Source of the DNA: Xanthomonas massiliensis
GTDB taxonomy: Bacteria; Pseudomonadota; Gammaproteobacteria; Xanthomonadales; Xanthomonadaceae
NCBI RefSeq assembly: GCF_900018785.1
Contig: NZ_FCOY01000006.1
Coordinates: 1-64,000 of the forward strand
Length of the DNA: 64,000 nucleotides
Direction: 5' to 3'
In this document: positions 7,777 to 17,760 of the stretch, in pieces
Numbering within the stretch: the stretch's first letter is position 1
How the letters are laid out: each line of letters begins with the position of its first letter
Notes under the pieces: generated by a model
Told to the model about the DNA's origin: nothing
The model's database searches: none
Seen by the model: only the letters and a program-made list of their open reading frames with translations
Program-made: the position numbers and the translations under genes

Positions 7777-8316
7777 TCAGCCCCGGTCGGGCGCCGCCGG
7801 GTCGTGCGCGGCGTCGCCCGCGTCCGGCGCGCTTGCTTCGCCGTCGCCGGCCGTCGCGTCCGCGTCGGCATCGGCATCGGCATCGTCGTCCGTGTCCGTG
7901 TCCGTGTCCGTGTCCGTGTCCGCCGCCGCCTGCTCCTGCTCGAATTCGGCGACCAGCGCGGCCAGGTGCTCTTCGGCCCCGCGGCCGGCATCCTCGGCGG
8001 CCGCGGCCAGCAACCGGGTGAGGGTGTCCGAATACTCCAGGGTCAGTGCCTTGCCGTCCTGGTTCTGCACGTTGGCCAGGTGCTGGAGCATGGCCAGCAT
8101 CGGCACCGGGTCCTCCGCCGAGCCCATGGTCTGCCCGCCGATGGCCAGCAGCCATTCGCCCGGGGACTGCAGGCCGATGGCCGCGACCACCTGGCCGTCG
8201 CCGTCGCGCAGCACGGCATGGTTGGTCACCGGGACCTCGCGGCCCAGGCGGGCGAACGGACGGCGGGGCTGCAGCTTCTTGCGCTGGTCGCGCTTGGCCT
8301 TGGAATTGCGGGACAC
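7777..8316 (-). CDS. Conserved hypothetical protein with (DT)n/(DA)n acidic tail
   Basis: A 179-residue protein not assigned to a named family. It starts at GTG 8316 after an AGGAA ribosome site and begins with a very basic segment (SRNSKAKRDQRKKLQPRRPF). A compact domain follows (VTNHAVLRDGDGQVVAAIGL, GEWLLAIGGQTMG, AMLQHLANVQNQDGKALT). The last 50 residues form an acidic low-complexity tail encoded by hexanucleotide repeats: five Asp-Thr, then Asp-Ala units. The basic head and acidic tail suggest nucleic-acid or protein contacts, but no function can be claimed. It is coupled to the DUF4031 gene. Confidence 0.72.
   Translation of the reverse strand: MSRNSKAKRDQRKKLQPRRPFARLGREVPVTNHAVLRDGDGQVVAAIGLQSPGEWLLAIGGQTMGSAEDPVPMLAMLQHLANVQNQDGKALTLEYSDTLTRLLAAAAEDAGRGAEEHLAALVAEFEQEQAAADTDTDTDTDTDDDADADADADATAGDGEASAPDAGDAAHDPAAPDRG
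7867..7920. repeat. Hexanucleotide microsatellites (GGCATC)3 and (CGTGTC)5
   Basis: Within the hypothetical gene, 7867-7884 is three perfect GGCATC units and 7891-7920 is five perfect CGTGTC units. On the coding strand they encode alternating Asp-Ala and Asp-Thr. The unit is two codons long, so gain or loss of units changes tail length without breaking the frame. Confidence 0.95.
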
Positions 8317-8375
8317 GGCGGTTCCTGTAGGGAAAGAGGGCCGGCCATTGTAGGCGAGCCGGTGGTACCGCCGGC

Positions 8376-8843
8376 TCAGCCGGCCACGCCGGCCTCGGCA
8401 CCGCCGCGGTGCAGCGGGTCGGGCAGGGGCTGGCCCGCGGCGACGAACTGCAGGCAGACCGAATTGAGGCAGTGGCGCTCGAAGGTGGGCGGCGGCCCGT
8501 CCGGGAATACGTGGCCGAGGTGGCTGCCGCAGCGGGCGCAGACGATCTCGGTGCGCACCATGCCGTGGCTGGTATCGGTGATGCGGCGGATGTAGGCCTC
8601 GTCCACCGGGGCGAAGAAGCTGGGCCAGCCGGTGCCGGAATCGAACTTGGCGCTGGAGCGGAACAGCGGCAGGCCGCACAGGCGGCAGCAGTAGATCCCC
8701 TCGCGCTTGTTGTCCAGGAACATGCCGCAGAACGGCGCTTCGGTGCCGTGGTGGAGGAGGACGCGTTTTTCCTCCTCGTCCAGGCCGGCGACCAGGGACC
8801 GATACTGGGCGGGCGTGGGCGGGGCGAGATCGAAGCTGGGCAT
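8376..8843 (-). CDS. msrB: Peptide-methionine (R)-S-oxide reductase MsrB
   Basis: A 155-residue cytoplasmic enzyme that repairs methionine-R-sulfoxide. Two zinc-binding pairs are visible (CRLCG, Cys53/56, and CARCG, Cys102/105), along with the substrate motif GTGWPSFF and the catalytic Cys125 in [11 protein letters not shown]. Cys130 or Cys52 may act in recycling. The ATG at 8843 gives the usual family length; an upstream in-frame start at 8981 is unlikely. It is transcribed toward the hypothetical/DUF4031 pair and could share their transcript (59-bp gap). Confidence 0.96.
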   Translation of the reverse strand: MPSFDLAPPTPAQYRSLVAGLDEEEKRVLLHHGTEAPFCGMFLDNKREGIYCCRLCGLPLFRSSAKFDSGTGWPSFFAPVDEAYIRRITDTSHGMVRTEIVCARCGSHLGHVFPDGPPPTFERHCLNSVCLQFVAAGQPLPDPLHRGGAEAGVAG

Positions 8844-8957
8844 GGCGGCGTTCCTGTGCACGGGATGAAGACATGGTGCCGCAAGCTGGCCACGGCAAGG
8901 CATCGACGGCATGATCGGGATTCGAGACACGGCGGCACCGGCCGCGGGAGGCAGCGC

Positions 8958-9362
8958 ATGCGATCGATCCGGAGGCGGCACCTGCTGGTGCTCGCCCTGC
9001 TGGCGTCCTGCGGGATCGCGGCGGCGAAGTCGCCGGCCGGCCAGGAGCTCACGCCGGCGCCGGCTTCGCCGCTGCAGACCCGTTCGACCACCACCGTGAC
9101 CGCGCCGCAGACGGCCCCGCGCCAGGTGCCCCCGGCACGCTCGCCGGTGGAGGACGCGGGCCGCGGCAACGACACCGGCGCCACCGGGAAGGCGACGCCG
9201 CCCTACGTCACCGTCTACGACCGGCAGGGCCGGCGCCTGCCGGCGATGCGCCAGGCCGGGGCGGGGCGCGTGCAGGACACGCGTACCGGCCGCTACTACG
9301 ACACCGTGCCCAGCGGCGACGGCCAGCGCATCCAGGGCACGGTGCCGCCCGCCAAGCCATGA
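8958..9362 (+). CDS. Putative lipoprotein of unknown function
   Basis: A 134-residue exported protein. [19 protein letters not shown] forms a lipoprotein-type signal with a LASC lipobox (Cys18). A low-complexity Pro/Thr linker (about residues 24-76) follows, then a small conserved segment, [20 protein letters not shown] and [12 protein letters not shown]. The family is unknown. The stop overlaps the next gene's start (ATGA, 9359-9362). It is divergent from msrB. Confidence 0.7.
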   Translation: MRSIRRRHLLVLALLASCGIAAAKSPAGQELTPAPASPLQTRSTTTVTAPQTAPRQVPPARSPVEDAGRGNDTGATGKATPPYVTVYDRQGRRLPAMRQAGAGRVQDTRTGRYYDTVPSGDGQRIQGTVPPAKP

Positions 9363-9898
9363 CGCCCCGGGACTGCATCGCCGTCAACGGCGGCGTCCGG
9401 CATCCTGCGCGCCACGCGTGGGCGGTAGTCGTCGCCGGCCTGGTCGTGGCCGGCGTCGTTCCGGCGCCGACGGCACGGGCGCTGCCGGTCTCTTCCGACA
9501 TCCACGAGGCGAACATGCACGAGGCGAGCGGGACCTTCACGGTGGCGCTGCAACCGGACCCCGGCCAGGCGGGCGCGGGCATCGGCCGGATGCACATCGA
9601 CAAGCGGTATTCAGGCGGGCTGCAGGCGCAGGGCACGGGCACGATGCTGACCGGCGCGGGCGGCGTGCCGGGCTCGGCCGCCTATGTGGCGATGGAACAC
9701 GTCGACGGCACGCTGGACGGGCGCCGGGGCGGCTTCCTGCTCGTCCACCGCGGCGTGATGGACCGCGGCGCGGCCAGCCTGCAGGTGCAGATCGTGCCGG
9801 ACAGCGGCACCGGGGCCCTGCAGGGCATCGCCGGCACGCTGGACATCGCCGTCGACGGCGGCACGCATCGCTACACGCTGCACTACCGCCTGCCGTGA
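9359..9898 (+). CDS. DUF3224 domain protein, exported
   Basis: A 179-residue protein with an N-terminal hydrophobic export segment ([18 protein letters not shown], about residues 20-37) and a DUF3224 beta-barrel-like domain. Typical strings are [50 protein letters not shown] and [14 protein letters not shown]. The family resembles allene-oxide-cyclase-like barrels, but no reaction is known. It overlaps the upstream lipoprotein gene by 4 bases and is convergent with lrp. Confidence 0.82.
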   Translation: MTPRDCIAVNGGVRHPARHAWAVVVAGLVVAGVVPAPTARALPVSSDIHEANMHEASGTFTVALQPDPGQAGAGIGRMHIDKRYSGGLQAQGTGTMLTGAGGVPGSAAYVAMEHVDGTLDGRRGGFLLVHRGVMDRGAASLQVQIVPDSGTGALQGIAGTLDIAVDGGTHRYTLHYRLP

Positions 9899-9911
9899 CC
9901 CGCGCGCCGGC

Positions 9912-10391
9912 TCAGTCGGCGATCGGCAGGGCCAGGGTCTCCTTGGCCTCTTCCATGACGATGTAGCTCTTGGATTCGCGCACGTGCGGCAGGGCCAGCA
10001 GGGTGCTGCCGAGCAGCTTGCGATAGGAGGCCATCTCGCTGATGCGCGCCTTGAGCAGGTAGTCGAAGTCGCCCGAGACCAGGTGGCATTCGAGCACGTT
10101 GGGCAGGTGCAGCGCGGCGCGGCGGAATTCCTCGAAGATGTCGCCGGACTTGTAGGCCAGCGAGATCTCCACGAACACCAGCAGGCTGGCGCCGAGCTGT
10201 TGCGGGTCCAGCCGCGCGTGGTAGCCGGTGATCACGCCCTCGCGCTCCAGCCGGCGCACGCGCTCGGTGCAGGGCGTGGTGGACAGGCCGACGCGCTCGC
10301 CCAGTTCGGTGAAGGAAATGCGGCCTTCCTCCTGCAGGATGCGCAGGATGCGGCGGTCGATCTTGTCCAGCTTGCGCGGGCGTTGGTTCAT
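9912..10391 (-). CDS. lrp: Lrp/AsnC-family transcriptional regulator
   Basis: A 159-residue regulator. The N-terminal helix-turn-helix ([20 protein letters not shown] then [20 protein letters not shown]) and the C-terminal RAM ligand domain ([32 protein letters not shown]) match Lrp closely. It is divergent from dadA-alr, whose products degrade alanine; Lrp-type proteins activate dad genes in other gammaproteobacteria. An inverted repeat in the shared promoter region is a candidate operator. ATG at 10391. Confidence 0.94.
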   Translation of the reverse strand: MNQRPRKLDKIDRRILRILQEEGRISFTELGERVGLSTTPCTERVRRLEREGVITGYHARLDPQQLGASLLVFVEISLAYKSGDIFEEFRRAALHLPNVLECHLVSGDFDYLLKARISEMASYRKLLGSTLLALPHVRESKSYIVMEEAKETLALPIAD

Positions 10392-10422
10392 GGTGGCGAT
10401 GCCGGGTGGGCGATGGGCGGAT

Positions 10423-10460
10423 GTTTTCCCTGGAATCGATGTGAAATTCAGGGGAAAAAC
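10423..10460. promoter_or_regulatory. Candidate Lrp operator between lrp and dadA
   Basis: The arms GTTTTCCCTGGAAT (10423-10436) and AATTCAGGGGAAAAAC (10445-10460) form a long imperfect inverted repeat, AT-rich for this genome, in the 150-bp divergent region. A second dyad, GGGAAACTTCCC, is at 10515-10526. Lrp-family proteins bind such degenerate dyads; assignment to this Lrp is by position. Confidence 0.5.
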
Positions 10461-10475
10461 CCGGATGTTGCTTCT

Positions 10476-10481
10476 TATACT
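10476..10481 (+). promoter_or_regulatory. Probable -10 element of the dadA promoter
   Basis: TATACT lies 60 bp upstream of the dadA ATG, just downstream of the inverted repeat. No good -35 hexamer is present at normal spacing, which fits an activator-dependent promoter. Confidence 0.45.
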
Positions 10482-10541
10482 GCGCCGATCCTGGCCTGTC
10501 TTCGTGCCAAGCCAGGGAAACTTCCCGCGAGGATAACGAAC

Positions 10542-11846
10542 ATGCGCGTGATGGTCCTGGGCAGCGGCGTGGTCGGCACCACCAGTGCGTGGTACCTGGC
10601 CAAGGCCGGCTTCGAGGTGGTGGTGGTGGACCGGCAGCCCGGCGCGGCGCTGGAGACCAGCTACGGCAACGCCGGCCAGCTGTCCTTCGGCTATGCGGTG
10701 CCGTGGGCGGCACCGGGCATGCCGCTGAAGGCCATCAAGTGGTTGTTCCAGCGCCATGCGCCGCTGGCGATCAAGCCGGGCCTGGATCCGCTGCAGTACC
10801 GCTGGCTGTGGCAGATGCTGCGCAATTGCACGGCCGGGCACTACGCCGTCAACAAGGCGCGCATGGTGCGCATGACCGAGTACAGCCGCCAGTGCCTGCA
10901 CGAGCTGTGCGAACAGACCGGCATCCAGTACGAGGGCCGCGCGCTGGGCACCCTGCAGCTGTTCCGCAACCAGCAGCAGCTGGACGCGGCCGCCAAGGAC
11001 ATCGCCGTGCTCGAGCAGTACGGCGTTCCCTACGAGCTGCTCGACGCGGCCGGCATCGCCCGGCTGGAGCCCGCCCTGGCCGATGCGCCGGTGCGCATGG
11101 TCGGCGCGCTGCGCACGCCGCTGGACCAGACCGGCGACTGCCGCCTGTTCACCCAGCGCCTGGCGGCGATGGCCGCGCAGGCGGGCGTGGAATTCCGCTT
11201 CGGCCAGCACATCCAGGCGCTGGAGCACGACGGCCGCCGGATCACCGGCGTGCGCATCGATGGCCGCGTCGAGACCGCGGACCGCTACGTGCTGGCGCTG
11301 GGCAGCTACTCGCCGGCGCTGGTGGCGCCGCTGGGCCTGCGCCTGCCGGTGTACCCGCTCAAGGGCTATTCGCTGACCGTCCCGATCACCGACGAGCGCA
11401 TGGCGCCGGTGTCCACGATCCTGGACGAGAGCTACAAGGTCGCCATCACCCGCTTCGACACGCGCATCCGCGTGGGCGGCATGGCCGAGGTGGCCGGCTT
11501 CGACCTGTCCCTGCCGCCGGCACGGCGCGAGACCCTGGAGCGCGTGGTCGCCGACCTGTACCCGCGCGGCGGCGAGCTGGCGCGTGCCGAGTTCTGGTGC
11601 GGCCTGCGCCCGGCCACCCCGGACGGTACGCCGGTGGTGGGCGCCACTGCCTACGCCAACCTCTACACCAACACCGGCCACGGTACGCTGGGCTGGACCA
11701 TGGCCTGCGGCTCGGCCCACTACCTGGCCGACCTGGTGGCCGGCACCCGGCCGCGCATCAGCAGCGAAGGCCTGGACATTTCCCGCTACACCCATCGCGC
11801 CATCGCCGCGCAGGAGTCACTGGAATGCGCCCCGCACGCGCGCTGA
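10542..11846 (+). CDS. dadA: D-amino acid dehydrogenase small subunit (FAD-dependent)
   Basis: A 434-residue membrane-associated flavoenzyme that oxidises D-alanine to pyruvate and ammonia and feeds electrons to the respiratory chain. It begins [20 protein letters not shown], a GxGxxG FAD fold, and contains [33 protein letters not shown] and the C-terminal [17 protein letters not shown], all DadA hallmarks. The ATG at 10542 follows GCGAGGA. It overlaps alr by 22 bases; together they convert L-alanine to D-alanine to pyruvate. Probably regulated by the divergent Lrp. Confidence 0.97.
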   Translation: MRVMVLGSGVVGTTSAWYLAKAGFEVVVVDRQPGAALETSYGNAGQLSFGYAVPWAAPGMPLKAIKWLFQRHAPLAIKPGLDPLQYRWLWQMLRNCTAGHYAVNKARMVRMTEYSRQCLHELCEQTGIQYEGRALGTLQLFRNQQQLDAAAKDIAVLEQYGVPYELLDAAGIARLEPALADAPVRMVGALRTPLDQTGDCRLFTQRLAAMAAQAGVEFRFGQHIQALEHDGRRITGVRIDGRVETADRYVLALGSYSPALVAPLGLRLPVYPLKGYSLTVPITDERMAPVSTILDESYKVAITRFDTRIRVGGMAEVAGFDLSLPPARRETLERVVADLYPRGGELARAEFWCGLRPATPDGTPVVGATAYANLYTNTGHGTLGWTMACGSAHYLADLVAGTRPRISSEGLDISRYTHRAIAAQESLECAPHAR

Positions 11847-12901
11847 TCGACCTGGACGCACTGCGTCACAACTATCGCCTGGCGCGCGAGCTGGGCGGCG
11901 GCAAGGCCCTGGCCGTGGTCAAGGCCGATGCCTACGGCCACGGCGCGGTGCGCTGCGCCCAGGCGCTGGAGGGCGAGGCCGACGGGTTCGCCGTGGCCTG
12001 CATCGAGGAGGCGCTGGAACTGCGCCAGGCCGGCATCCGCGCGCCGATCGTGCTGCTGGAGGGCTTCTTCGAGGCCGGCGAACTGGAGCTGATCCAGGCC
12101 CACGACCTGTGGACCGCGGTCGGCGCGCCGTGGCAGGTGGAGGCGGTGGCGCAGTTCGCTGCCCGCGCCACCCAGCCGCTGCACGTGTGGCTCAAGCTGG
12201 ACAGCGGCATGCACCGGCTGGGGCTGTCGCCGGCCGAATTCCGGACCGCCCATGCGCGCCTGTCGGCGCTGCCGCAGCTGGCGCCGCTGGTGATGATGAG
12301 CCACCTGGCGCGCGCCGACGAGCTGGAAAGCCCGCGCACCGCCGAGCAGGCGCAGGTGTTCGCCGCGGCCACCGCCGGGCTGGCCGGGCAGACCAGCCTG
12401 TGCAATTCGCCGGCGCTGCTCGGCTGGCCGCAGGTGCGCAGCGACTGGGTGCGGCCCGGCCTGATGCTCTACGGCGCCAATCCGTTCCCGGAAGGCACGC
12501 CGCTGCCGGGCACGCTGCGTCCGGTGATGACGCTGCAGTCGCGCATCTTCGCCACCCGCGTGCTGGAGGCGGGCGAGCCGCTGGGCTACGGCGCGCGCTT
12601 CGTCGCCCCGCAACCCACCCGCGTGGGCGTGGTCGCCATCGGCTATGCCGACGGCTACCCGCAGTTCGCGCCCAACGGCACTCCGGTGCTGATCGACGGC
12701 CGCCCGGGGCGGGTGATCGGGCGCGTGTCCATGGACATGCTCACCGTCGACCTGGACGGGCATCCGCAGGCCGGCATCGGCACGCCGGTGCAGCTGTGGG
12801 GCGAGGCGCCGCGCGCCGACGCCCTGGCCGCGCGCTGCCAGACCAGCGCCTACCGCCTGCTGTGCGGGCTCAAGCGGGTGCCGCGCCAGTACCTCGGCTG
12901 A
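11825..12901 (+). CDS. alr: Alanine racemase (catabolic, DadX-like)
   Basis: A 358-residue PLP enzyme interconverting L- and D-alanine. The PLP lysine is Lys33 in [11 protein letters not shown]; the catalytic tyrosine is in LGYGARF; other family strings are SMDMLTVD and GYADGYP. It overlaps the end of dadA, so it is most probably the catabolic racemase, although it could also supply D-alanine for peptidoglycan if no second copy exists. The start at 11825 fits the family N-terminus ([17 protein letters not shown]). Confidence 0.97.
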   Translation: MRPARALIDLDALRHNYRLARELGGGKALAVVKADAYGHGAVRCAQALEGEADGFAVACIEEALELRQAGIRAPIVLLEGFFEAGELELIQAHDLWTAVGAPWQVEAVAQFAARATQPLHVWLKLDSGMHRLGLSPAEFRTAHARLSALPQLAPLVMMSHLARADELESPRTAEQAQVFAAATAGLAGQTSLCNSPALLGWPQVRSDWVRPGLMLYGANPFPEGTPLPGTLRPVMTLQSRIFATRVLEAGEPLGYGARFVAPQPTRVGVVAIGYADGYPQFAPNGTPVLIDGRPGRVIGRVSMDMLTVDLDGHPQAGIGTPVQLWGEAPRADALAARCQTSAYRLLCGLKRVPRQYLG

Positions 12902-12949
12902 AAGTGCGGCCGGACGCCGGTGCCCGGCCGGCGCCGGCGTGGTGCGGAT

Positions 12950-13522
12950 TCAGCGCCGGGTCCCCTGCTTCGGGAACTCCTTGCGCAGCCAGCCGTCGAT
13001 CAGCGCCTTCTCGTAGCGCAGCGGATCGGAATCGCCGATCGTGCCGACGTTGCCGTACATGAAGCCCAGGTCGGTCAGCGTCGGCTCGCCCTGGTCGATC
13101 ACCTGGCCATCGGCGCCGCTGACGGTGTAGCGCAGGCGGATCTTCGGCGGGTAGATGTCGCGGATGATGCGCACGTCGTCCATGCGCGGGCCGCGCCATG
13201 GCTCGTAGTCGCCGGCGCGCTTGATGTCGGTGATGGTCACGGCCAGGGTCTCGCCGGCCGGCAACCGGGCCGTGGCCTGCTTGCGCAGGTACTTGGCCAG
13301 GTCCTGCACCCAGTCGCCGCGCTCGGCCTGCCAGCGGTTGCGGCTCTGGGCGATCTCGCTGAACTGGGCCGGGTCGGTCCAGCTCACCTGGACCGGGCCT
13401 TCGGCGGGCAGGGCACGGGGCGCGGCCGGGTCGGTGACCGTACGCGGCGCGGCGACGACGCTGCCGGCCAGCAACAGGCCGCACAGGATCGCCGGCCAGC
13501 GCCCGCGGGAGACGATGTTCAT
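12950..13522 (-). CDS. DUF3016 domain protein, exported
   Basis: A 190-residue periplasmic protein with a Sec signal peptide (MNIVSRGRWPAILCGLLLAG, cleavage near Ala24). The mature part contains VQVSWTDPAQFSEI, DWVQDLAKYLRKQA, VTITDIKRAGDYEPW and YGNVGTIGDSDPLRYEKAL, typical of DUF3016. No function is known. ATG 13522 was chosen over 13588 because it gives the signal peptide. It is convergent with alr and divergent from the hybrid kinase. Confidence 0.85.
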   Translation of the reverse strand: MNIVSRGRWPAILCGLLLAGSVVAAPRTVTDPAAPRALPAEGPVQVSWTDPAQFSEIAQSRNRWQAERGDWVQDLAKYLRKQATARLPAGETLAVTITDIKRAGDYEPWRGPRMDDVRIIRDIYPPKIRLRYTVSGADGQVIDQGEPTLTDLGFMYGNVGTIGDSDPLRYEKALIDGWLRKEFPKQGTRR

Positions 13523-13772
13523 GAGCGCACCTCCTGGGATTCCATCGATGGATGGGTGGCAGTGTGGCGCCTGCGCGCGTGCGGGCAAGCGGCGGATGCG
13601 GTCCGCCGCGCCGCCCGTTCAGCGGCGAGGCGGCGAGGCGGCGACGGCCCGGCGGCTGCCGGTTTGACGCGCCGGACACGGCTCCCGAAGATACCCTGCT
13701 TGCGGCGACCCAGGACGGCCTTCGGCCAACGCAGGCGGCACGCCAGGTCCTCCCCCTACCGGTACTGCCCTC

Positions 13773-15758
13773 TTGAACGCGTCTTCTTCCGTTTCGGCGC
13801 CACGTGCAGATCCGCGGTCCCCGCTGGACCACGCGCAGCTGTTCGCGCGCACCGGGCTGGGCATATGCGTGCTGGAACTGTGCCTGGATGCCGCGGGCCG
13901 GCCCACCGACGCGCGCATCGTCGATGCCAATCCGGCCTTCGCCCGCCAGACCCGGCTCGGCGACGTGGTCGGGCAGCGGCTGGGCGAGCTGCTCGGCGAG
14001 CAGGCCGCGCCCTGGCTGGCGGTGCTGGCCGAGGCCGATGCCAGCCCCGAGCCGATCCAGGGCGAACTGCCCTCCCGCCTGGGCGGGCTGTGGCACCAGG
14101 TGCACCTGTGCCGGCTGGGCGAGGACGACGAGCACCGCATCGCGGTGACCTTCGTGGACATCACCGAGCGCAAGCGCATGGAGCGCGCGCTGGCCGAGAG
14201 CGAGAGCCGCTTCGGCGCGCTGGCCGACGCCCTGCCGATGCCGGTGTGGGTGATCGACGAGACCGGCGCGCTGCGCTTCGTCAATGTCGCCTTCGTCGCG
14301 TTCTTCGGGCGTCGCCGCGAGGACGTGGCGTGGACCGAACTGGTGCATCCGGACGACCTGGCCACGTTCCGCTTCGAACTGGACGGCGCATTGCGCGACC
14401 ACCGGCCGATGCACGCGCTGGTGCGCGGCCGGCGCCGGGACGGGCAGTGGCGCTGGCTGGAGATGGACGGTTCGCCGCGCCACTCGGTCGAGGGCCGCTT
14501 CATCGGCCTGGCCGGCTGCGGCCTGGACGTGACCGAGCGCCGCGAGATCGAGATGGCGCGCGAGCAGCTGCTCGAGTCCGAGCGTACCGCGCGCAACGTG
14601 GCCGAGGGCATGGCCCGGCTCAAGGACGAGTTCCTGGCCAACCTGTCGCACGAGCTGCGCACCCCGCTCACCACCATCCTCGGCTGGAGCGACCTGCTGC
14701 TGCAGCGCGTGGCCGCCGACGATCCCAGCCGCAAGGGGCTGGGCGCGATCGCCGCCAGTGCCCGCGCGCAGCGGCGCCTGATCTCGGACATGCTCGACCT
14801 GTCGGGCATGCTGCTGGGCAAGGTCAGCCTGGAGCTGGTCACGCTCGACCTGTCGGCGCAGTTGCGCGAGGTGGTCGCCGCCCAGGCCGCGATCGCCGAG
14901 GAGGGCGGGCAGCAGCTGAGCCTGCGCGGCGACGGCGGCGTGCGCCCGGTGCTCGGCGATGCGGTGCGCCTGCAGCAGGTGTTCGGCAACCTGCTGTCCA
15001 ATGCCCTCAAGTTCACCCCGTCCGGCGGCCACGTGGAGGTCGTCGTCGACGACGAGCCGTCCGGCTACCGCATTTCCGTGCGCGACGACGGCGACGGCAT
15101 CAGCGCCGAATTCCTGCCGCACCTGTTCAGCCGCTTCCGCCAGGCCGATGCCTCCAGCACGCGCCGCCACGGCGGCCTCGGCCTGGGCCTGGCCATCGTC
15201 CAGCAGCTGGTGGAGATGCACGGCGGCAAGGTCGGCGCGCACAGCGCCGGCACCGGGCAGGGCGCGACGTTCGTGGTGCACCTGCCCGCGCACGCCGGCG
15301 TGCCGGCGCCGGTCGCGGACGCGCCGCTGGCCGAGGCCCCGATGGAGGACGGCCAGCCGCTGCAGGGGCTGCGGCTGCTGGTGGTGGACGACCAGGCCGA
15401 AGTGCGCGACTACCTGTGCCGCATGCTCGAGGAGCAGGGCGCGCGGGTGGTGGCTGCCAGCTCGGCCACCGAGGCCCTGGCGCTGCTCGGCGACGACGAC
15501 CAGGCCCCCTTCGACCTGCTCGCCACCGATATCGGCATGCCGGGCATGGACGGTTACGGCCTGGTCCGGACCGTGCGCGAGGAACTGGGCCTGGACGCGG
15601 GTGCGCTGCCGGCGCTGGCGGTGACCGCGCTGGCGCGCCAGGAGGACCGCCAGCGTGCGCTGTCCTCCGGCTTCCAGGGCTACGTGGCCAAGCCGTACAG
15701 CATCGCCCAGCTGGTGGCCGCGATCCGCGGCGTCGTCGATGCGGCCGTGCCCGGCTGA
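13773..15758 (+). CDS. Hybrid sensor histidine kinase (PAS-PAS-HisKA-HATPase-REC)
   Basis: A 661-residue cytoplasmic hybrid kinase with no membrane segment. Two PAS domains lie at about residues 20-130 and 145-262. The dimerisation domain carries phospho-acceptor His293 in LSHELRTPL. The ATPase domain has NLLSNALKFTP, DDGDGIS and GGLGLGLAIV, and a C-terminal receiver has Asp539/540, phospho-acceptor Asp586 and Lys640. A start is proposed at TTG 13773 because no ATG/GTG precedes the first PAS domain in frame and no strong ribosome site is visible, so the first residues are uncertain. No partner regulator is adjacent. Confidence 0.88.
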   Translation: MNASSSVSAPRADPRSPLDHAQLFARTGLGICVLELCLDAAGRPTDARIVDANPAFARQTRLGDVVGQRLGELLGEQAAPWLAVLAEADASPEPIQGELPSRLGGLWHQVHLCRLGEDDEHRIAVTFVDITERKRMERALAESESRFGALADALPMPVWVIDETGALRFVNVAFVAFFGRRREDVAWTELVHPDDLATFRFELDGALRDHRPMHALVRGRRRDGQWRWLEMDGSPRHSVEGRFIGLAGCGLDVTERREIEMAREQLLESERTARNVAEGMARLKDEFLANLSHELRTPLTTILGWSDLLLQRVAADDPSRKGLGAIAASARAQRRLISDMLDLSGMLLGKVSLELVTLDLSAQLREVVAAQAAIAEEGGQQLSLRGDGGVRPVLGDAVRLQQVFGNLLSNALKFTPSGGHVEVVVDDEPSGYRISVRDDGDGISAEFLPHLFSRFRQADASSTRRHGGLGLGLAIVQQLVEMHGGKVGAHSAGTGQGATFVVHLPAHAGVPAPVADAPLAEAPMEDGQPLQGLRLLVVDDQAEVRDYLCRMLEEQGARVVAASSATEALALLGDDDQAPFDLLATDIGMPGMDGYGLVRTVREELGLDAGALPALAVTALARQEDRQRALSSGFQGYVAKPYSIAQLVAAIRGVVDAAVPG

Positions 15759-15822
15759 ATCCGCGCGCATCCTTCACGCAGGGCGGGCTAGCGTTGCCGG
15801 CCCCCGCAACCGGAGAACCGCG

Positions 15823-16113
15823 ATGACCCAGTACGCTCCCCGCGTCCAGACCGAGCAGGCCCGCATCGAGGCCATGGAGGCGTTGCTGCCGCTGCTGCGC
15901 GAAGGCGCACGGGTGGAGGTGGTGCAGACCGACGGCAGCCGCGTGCTCGGGGTGGTGCCGGTGCAGCCGACCCTGCAGATGTTCCGCGATGCCGACGAGC
16001 ACGAGGGCAGCAACGGCCTGCTGCGCCTGGACGACCTGGACGAGCCGGCGATCCAGCACCACGTGTGGCTGGATGCGATCGAGGAGGTCCGGGTGCTGCC
16101 GTCGAGGCCGTGA
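15823..16113 (+). CDS. DUF3247-like small protein (Sm-like fold family)
   Basis: A 96-residue protein ([60 protein letters not shown]). It matches the small DUF3247 family seen mainly in Xanthomonadaceae, for which, as I recall it, an Sm-like beta-barrel structure exists. The function is unknown; an RNA-related role is only suggested by the fold. ATG 15823 follows GGAGAA. It lies 64 bp after the hybrid kinase. Confidence 0.75.
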   Translation: MTQYAPRVQTEQARIEAMEALLPLLREGARVEVVQTDGSRVLGVVPVQPTLQMFRDADEHEGSNGLLRLDDLDEPAIQHHVWLDAIEEVRVLPSRP

Positions 16114-16199
16114 CCGGGGTCGCAGCCGGGCGTGCCGCCGTGCCGGCGCCGCTGCGTGGAAGGCATGATGGCGGCAGGTCCCTCCCCGAGATCGCCCCG

Positions 16200-17516
16200 A
16201 TGTCCTGTTTTCCGCGCTGGCCACTGCTGTCCGTCCTCCTGCTGTTGCTCGCCGCCTGCGGCGACACCGCCCGCTACAGCATCGAGCAGGGCTCCGGCCC
16301 GGACCCGGTGCTGCCGCCGCCGGTCCACCGGCTGATTCCCACCGTCGACGTCGCGCCGGCGCGGCCCTGGCAAGGCGACGACGGCCCGCGCGCGGCCGCC
16401 GGCCTGGCGGTGGCTGCCTTCGCCCGCGGCCTGGACCATCCACGCTGGCTGTACGTGCTGCCCAACGGCGACGTGCTGGTGGCCGAGAGCAATGCGCCGG
16501 CCAGCGCCGGCGAGGAGGACGGCCTGAAGGCCCGCGTCGCCGCGGCGGTGATGCGCAAGGCCGGCGCGCGCACGCCCAGCGCGGACCGCATCACCCTGCT
16601 GCGCGATGCCGACGGCGACGGCGTGGCCGAACTGCGCAGCCAGTTCCTCACCGGCCTGTATTCGCCGTTCGGCATGGCCCTGGTCGGCGACCGCCTGTAC
16701 GTGGCCAACGCCGACGCGCTGGTCAGCTTTCCCTACGAGGCCGGGCAGACCCGGATCAACGCCAAGCCGAGCTTCGTGGCCAACCTGCCCGGCGGCATCA
16801 ACCACCACTGGACCAAGAGCCTGCTGGCCAGCCCCGACGGCCGCACCCTGTACGTGGGCGTGGGTTCCAACAGCAACGTCGCCGAGAACGGCATGCAGGC
16901 CGAGCTGGGGCGCGCGGCGATCCTGGCCATCGATGCCGGCAGCGGCGCGATCCGCACCTGGGCCGACGGCCTGCGCAATCCGGTCGGGCTGGACTGGCAG
17001 CCCGACAGCGGCCAGCTGTGGGCGGTGGTCAACGAACGCGACGAGCTCGGCAGCGACCTGGTGCCGGACTACCTCACCTCGGTGCGCGAAGGCGGCTTCT
17101 ACGGTTGGCCCTACAGCTACTGGGGCCGCCACGTGGATGCACGGGTGCAGCCGCCGCGGCCGGACGTGGTGGCGCGCGCGATCGTGCCCGACTACGGGCT
17201 GGGGGCCCACGTGGCGCCGCTCGGGCTGGCGTTCTACCGCGGCCAGCGCCTGGCCGGCTACCGCGGCGGGGCGTTCGTCGGCGAGCACGGTTCCTGGAAC
17301 CGGCGCCCGCCGGCCGGTTACCGGGTGGTGTTCGTGCCGTTCCGCGATGGGCGCCCGTCCGGGCCGGCGCGGACCGTGCTCGACGGCTTCCTGGACGGCA
17401 AGGGCAATGCCCGCGGGCGTCCGGCCGGCGTCGCCGAGGCGCGCGACGGCGCGTTGCTGGTGGCCGACGACGTCGGCAACGCGGTGTGGCGGGTGGTGCC
17501 GGCGGCGGGCGACTGA
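16200..17516 (+). CDS. PQQ-dependent sugar dehydrogenase-like lipoprotein (L-sorbosone dehydrogenase family)
   Basis: A 438-residue exported six-bladed propeller. [20 protein letters not shown] is a lipoprotein signal with LAAC lipobox (Cys20). The body shows the sorbosone/glucose dehydrogenase pattern: [81 protein letters not shown] and GEHGSWNR. Expected to be a membrane-anchored periplasmic aldose or aldehyde dehydrogenase; cofactor synthesis genes are not in the window, so dependence on PQQ is unproven. ATG 16200 was selected for the signal peptide. Confidence 0.85.
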   Translation: MSCFPRWPLLSVLLLLLAACGDTARYSIEQGSGPDPVLPPPVHRLIPTVDVAPARPWQGDDGPRAAAGLAVAAFARGLDHPRWLYVLPNGDVLVAESNAPASAGEEDGLKARVAAAVMRKAGARTPSADRITLLRDADGDGVAELRSQFLTGLYSPFGMALVGDRLYVANADALVSFPYEAGQTRINAKPSFVANLPGGINHHWTKSLLASPDGRTLYVGVGSNSNVAENGMQAELGRAAILAIDAGSGAIRTWADGLRNPVGLDWQPDSGQLWAVVNERDELGSDLVPDYLTSVREGGFYGWPYSYWGRHVDARVQPPRPDVVARAIVPDYGLGAHVAPLGLAFYRGQRLAGYRGGAFVGEHGSWNRRPPAGYRVVFVPFRDGRPSGPARTVLDGFLDGKGNARGRPAGVAEARDGALLVADDVGNAVWRVVPAAGD

Positions 17517-17760
17517 GCGGCGAGACGACAGGCCGGAACGCGCCCGAGCCGTGGCCGGATGCTTTCGTTCCCGCCGCGAACGGCCCAGCGCACTCGGGCG
17601 CCGTATCCCGCCGAGACGGGTGCTCCAGGCCGCCGGGCCCGCGCAACGCTTGGCGGGCGCGGTCGTTGTCGGCCCGGCCAAGACCGGCGGCGACCGGCAC
17701 GGACGTGGCCGCCGGCCCCGCAGGCCCTAGAATTGTGCGCCGTCGCCGCCATCGTCCGTC

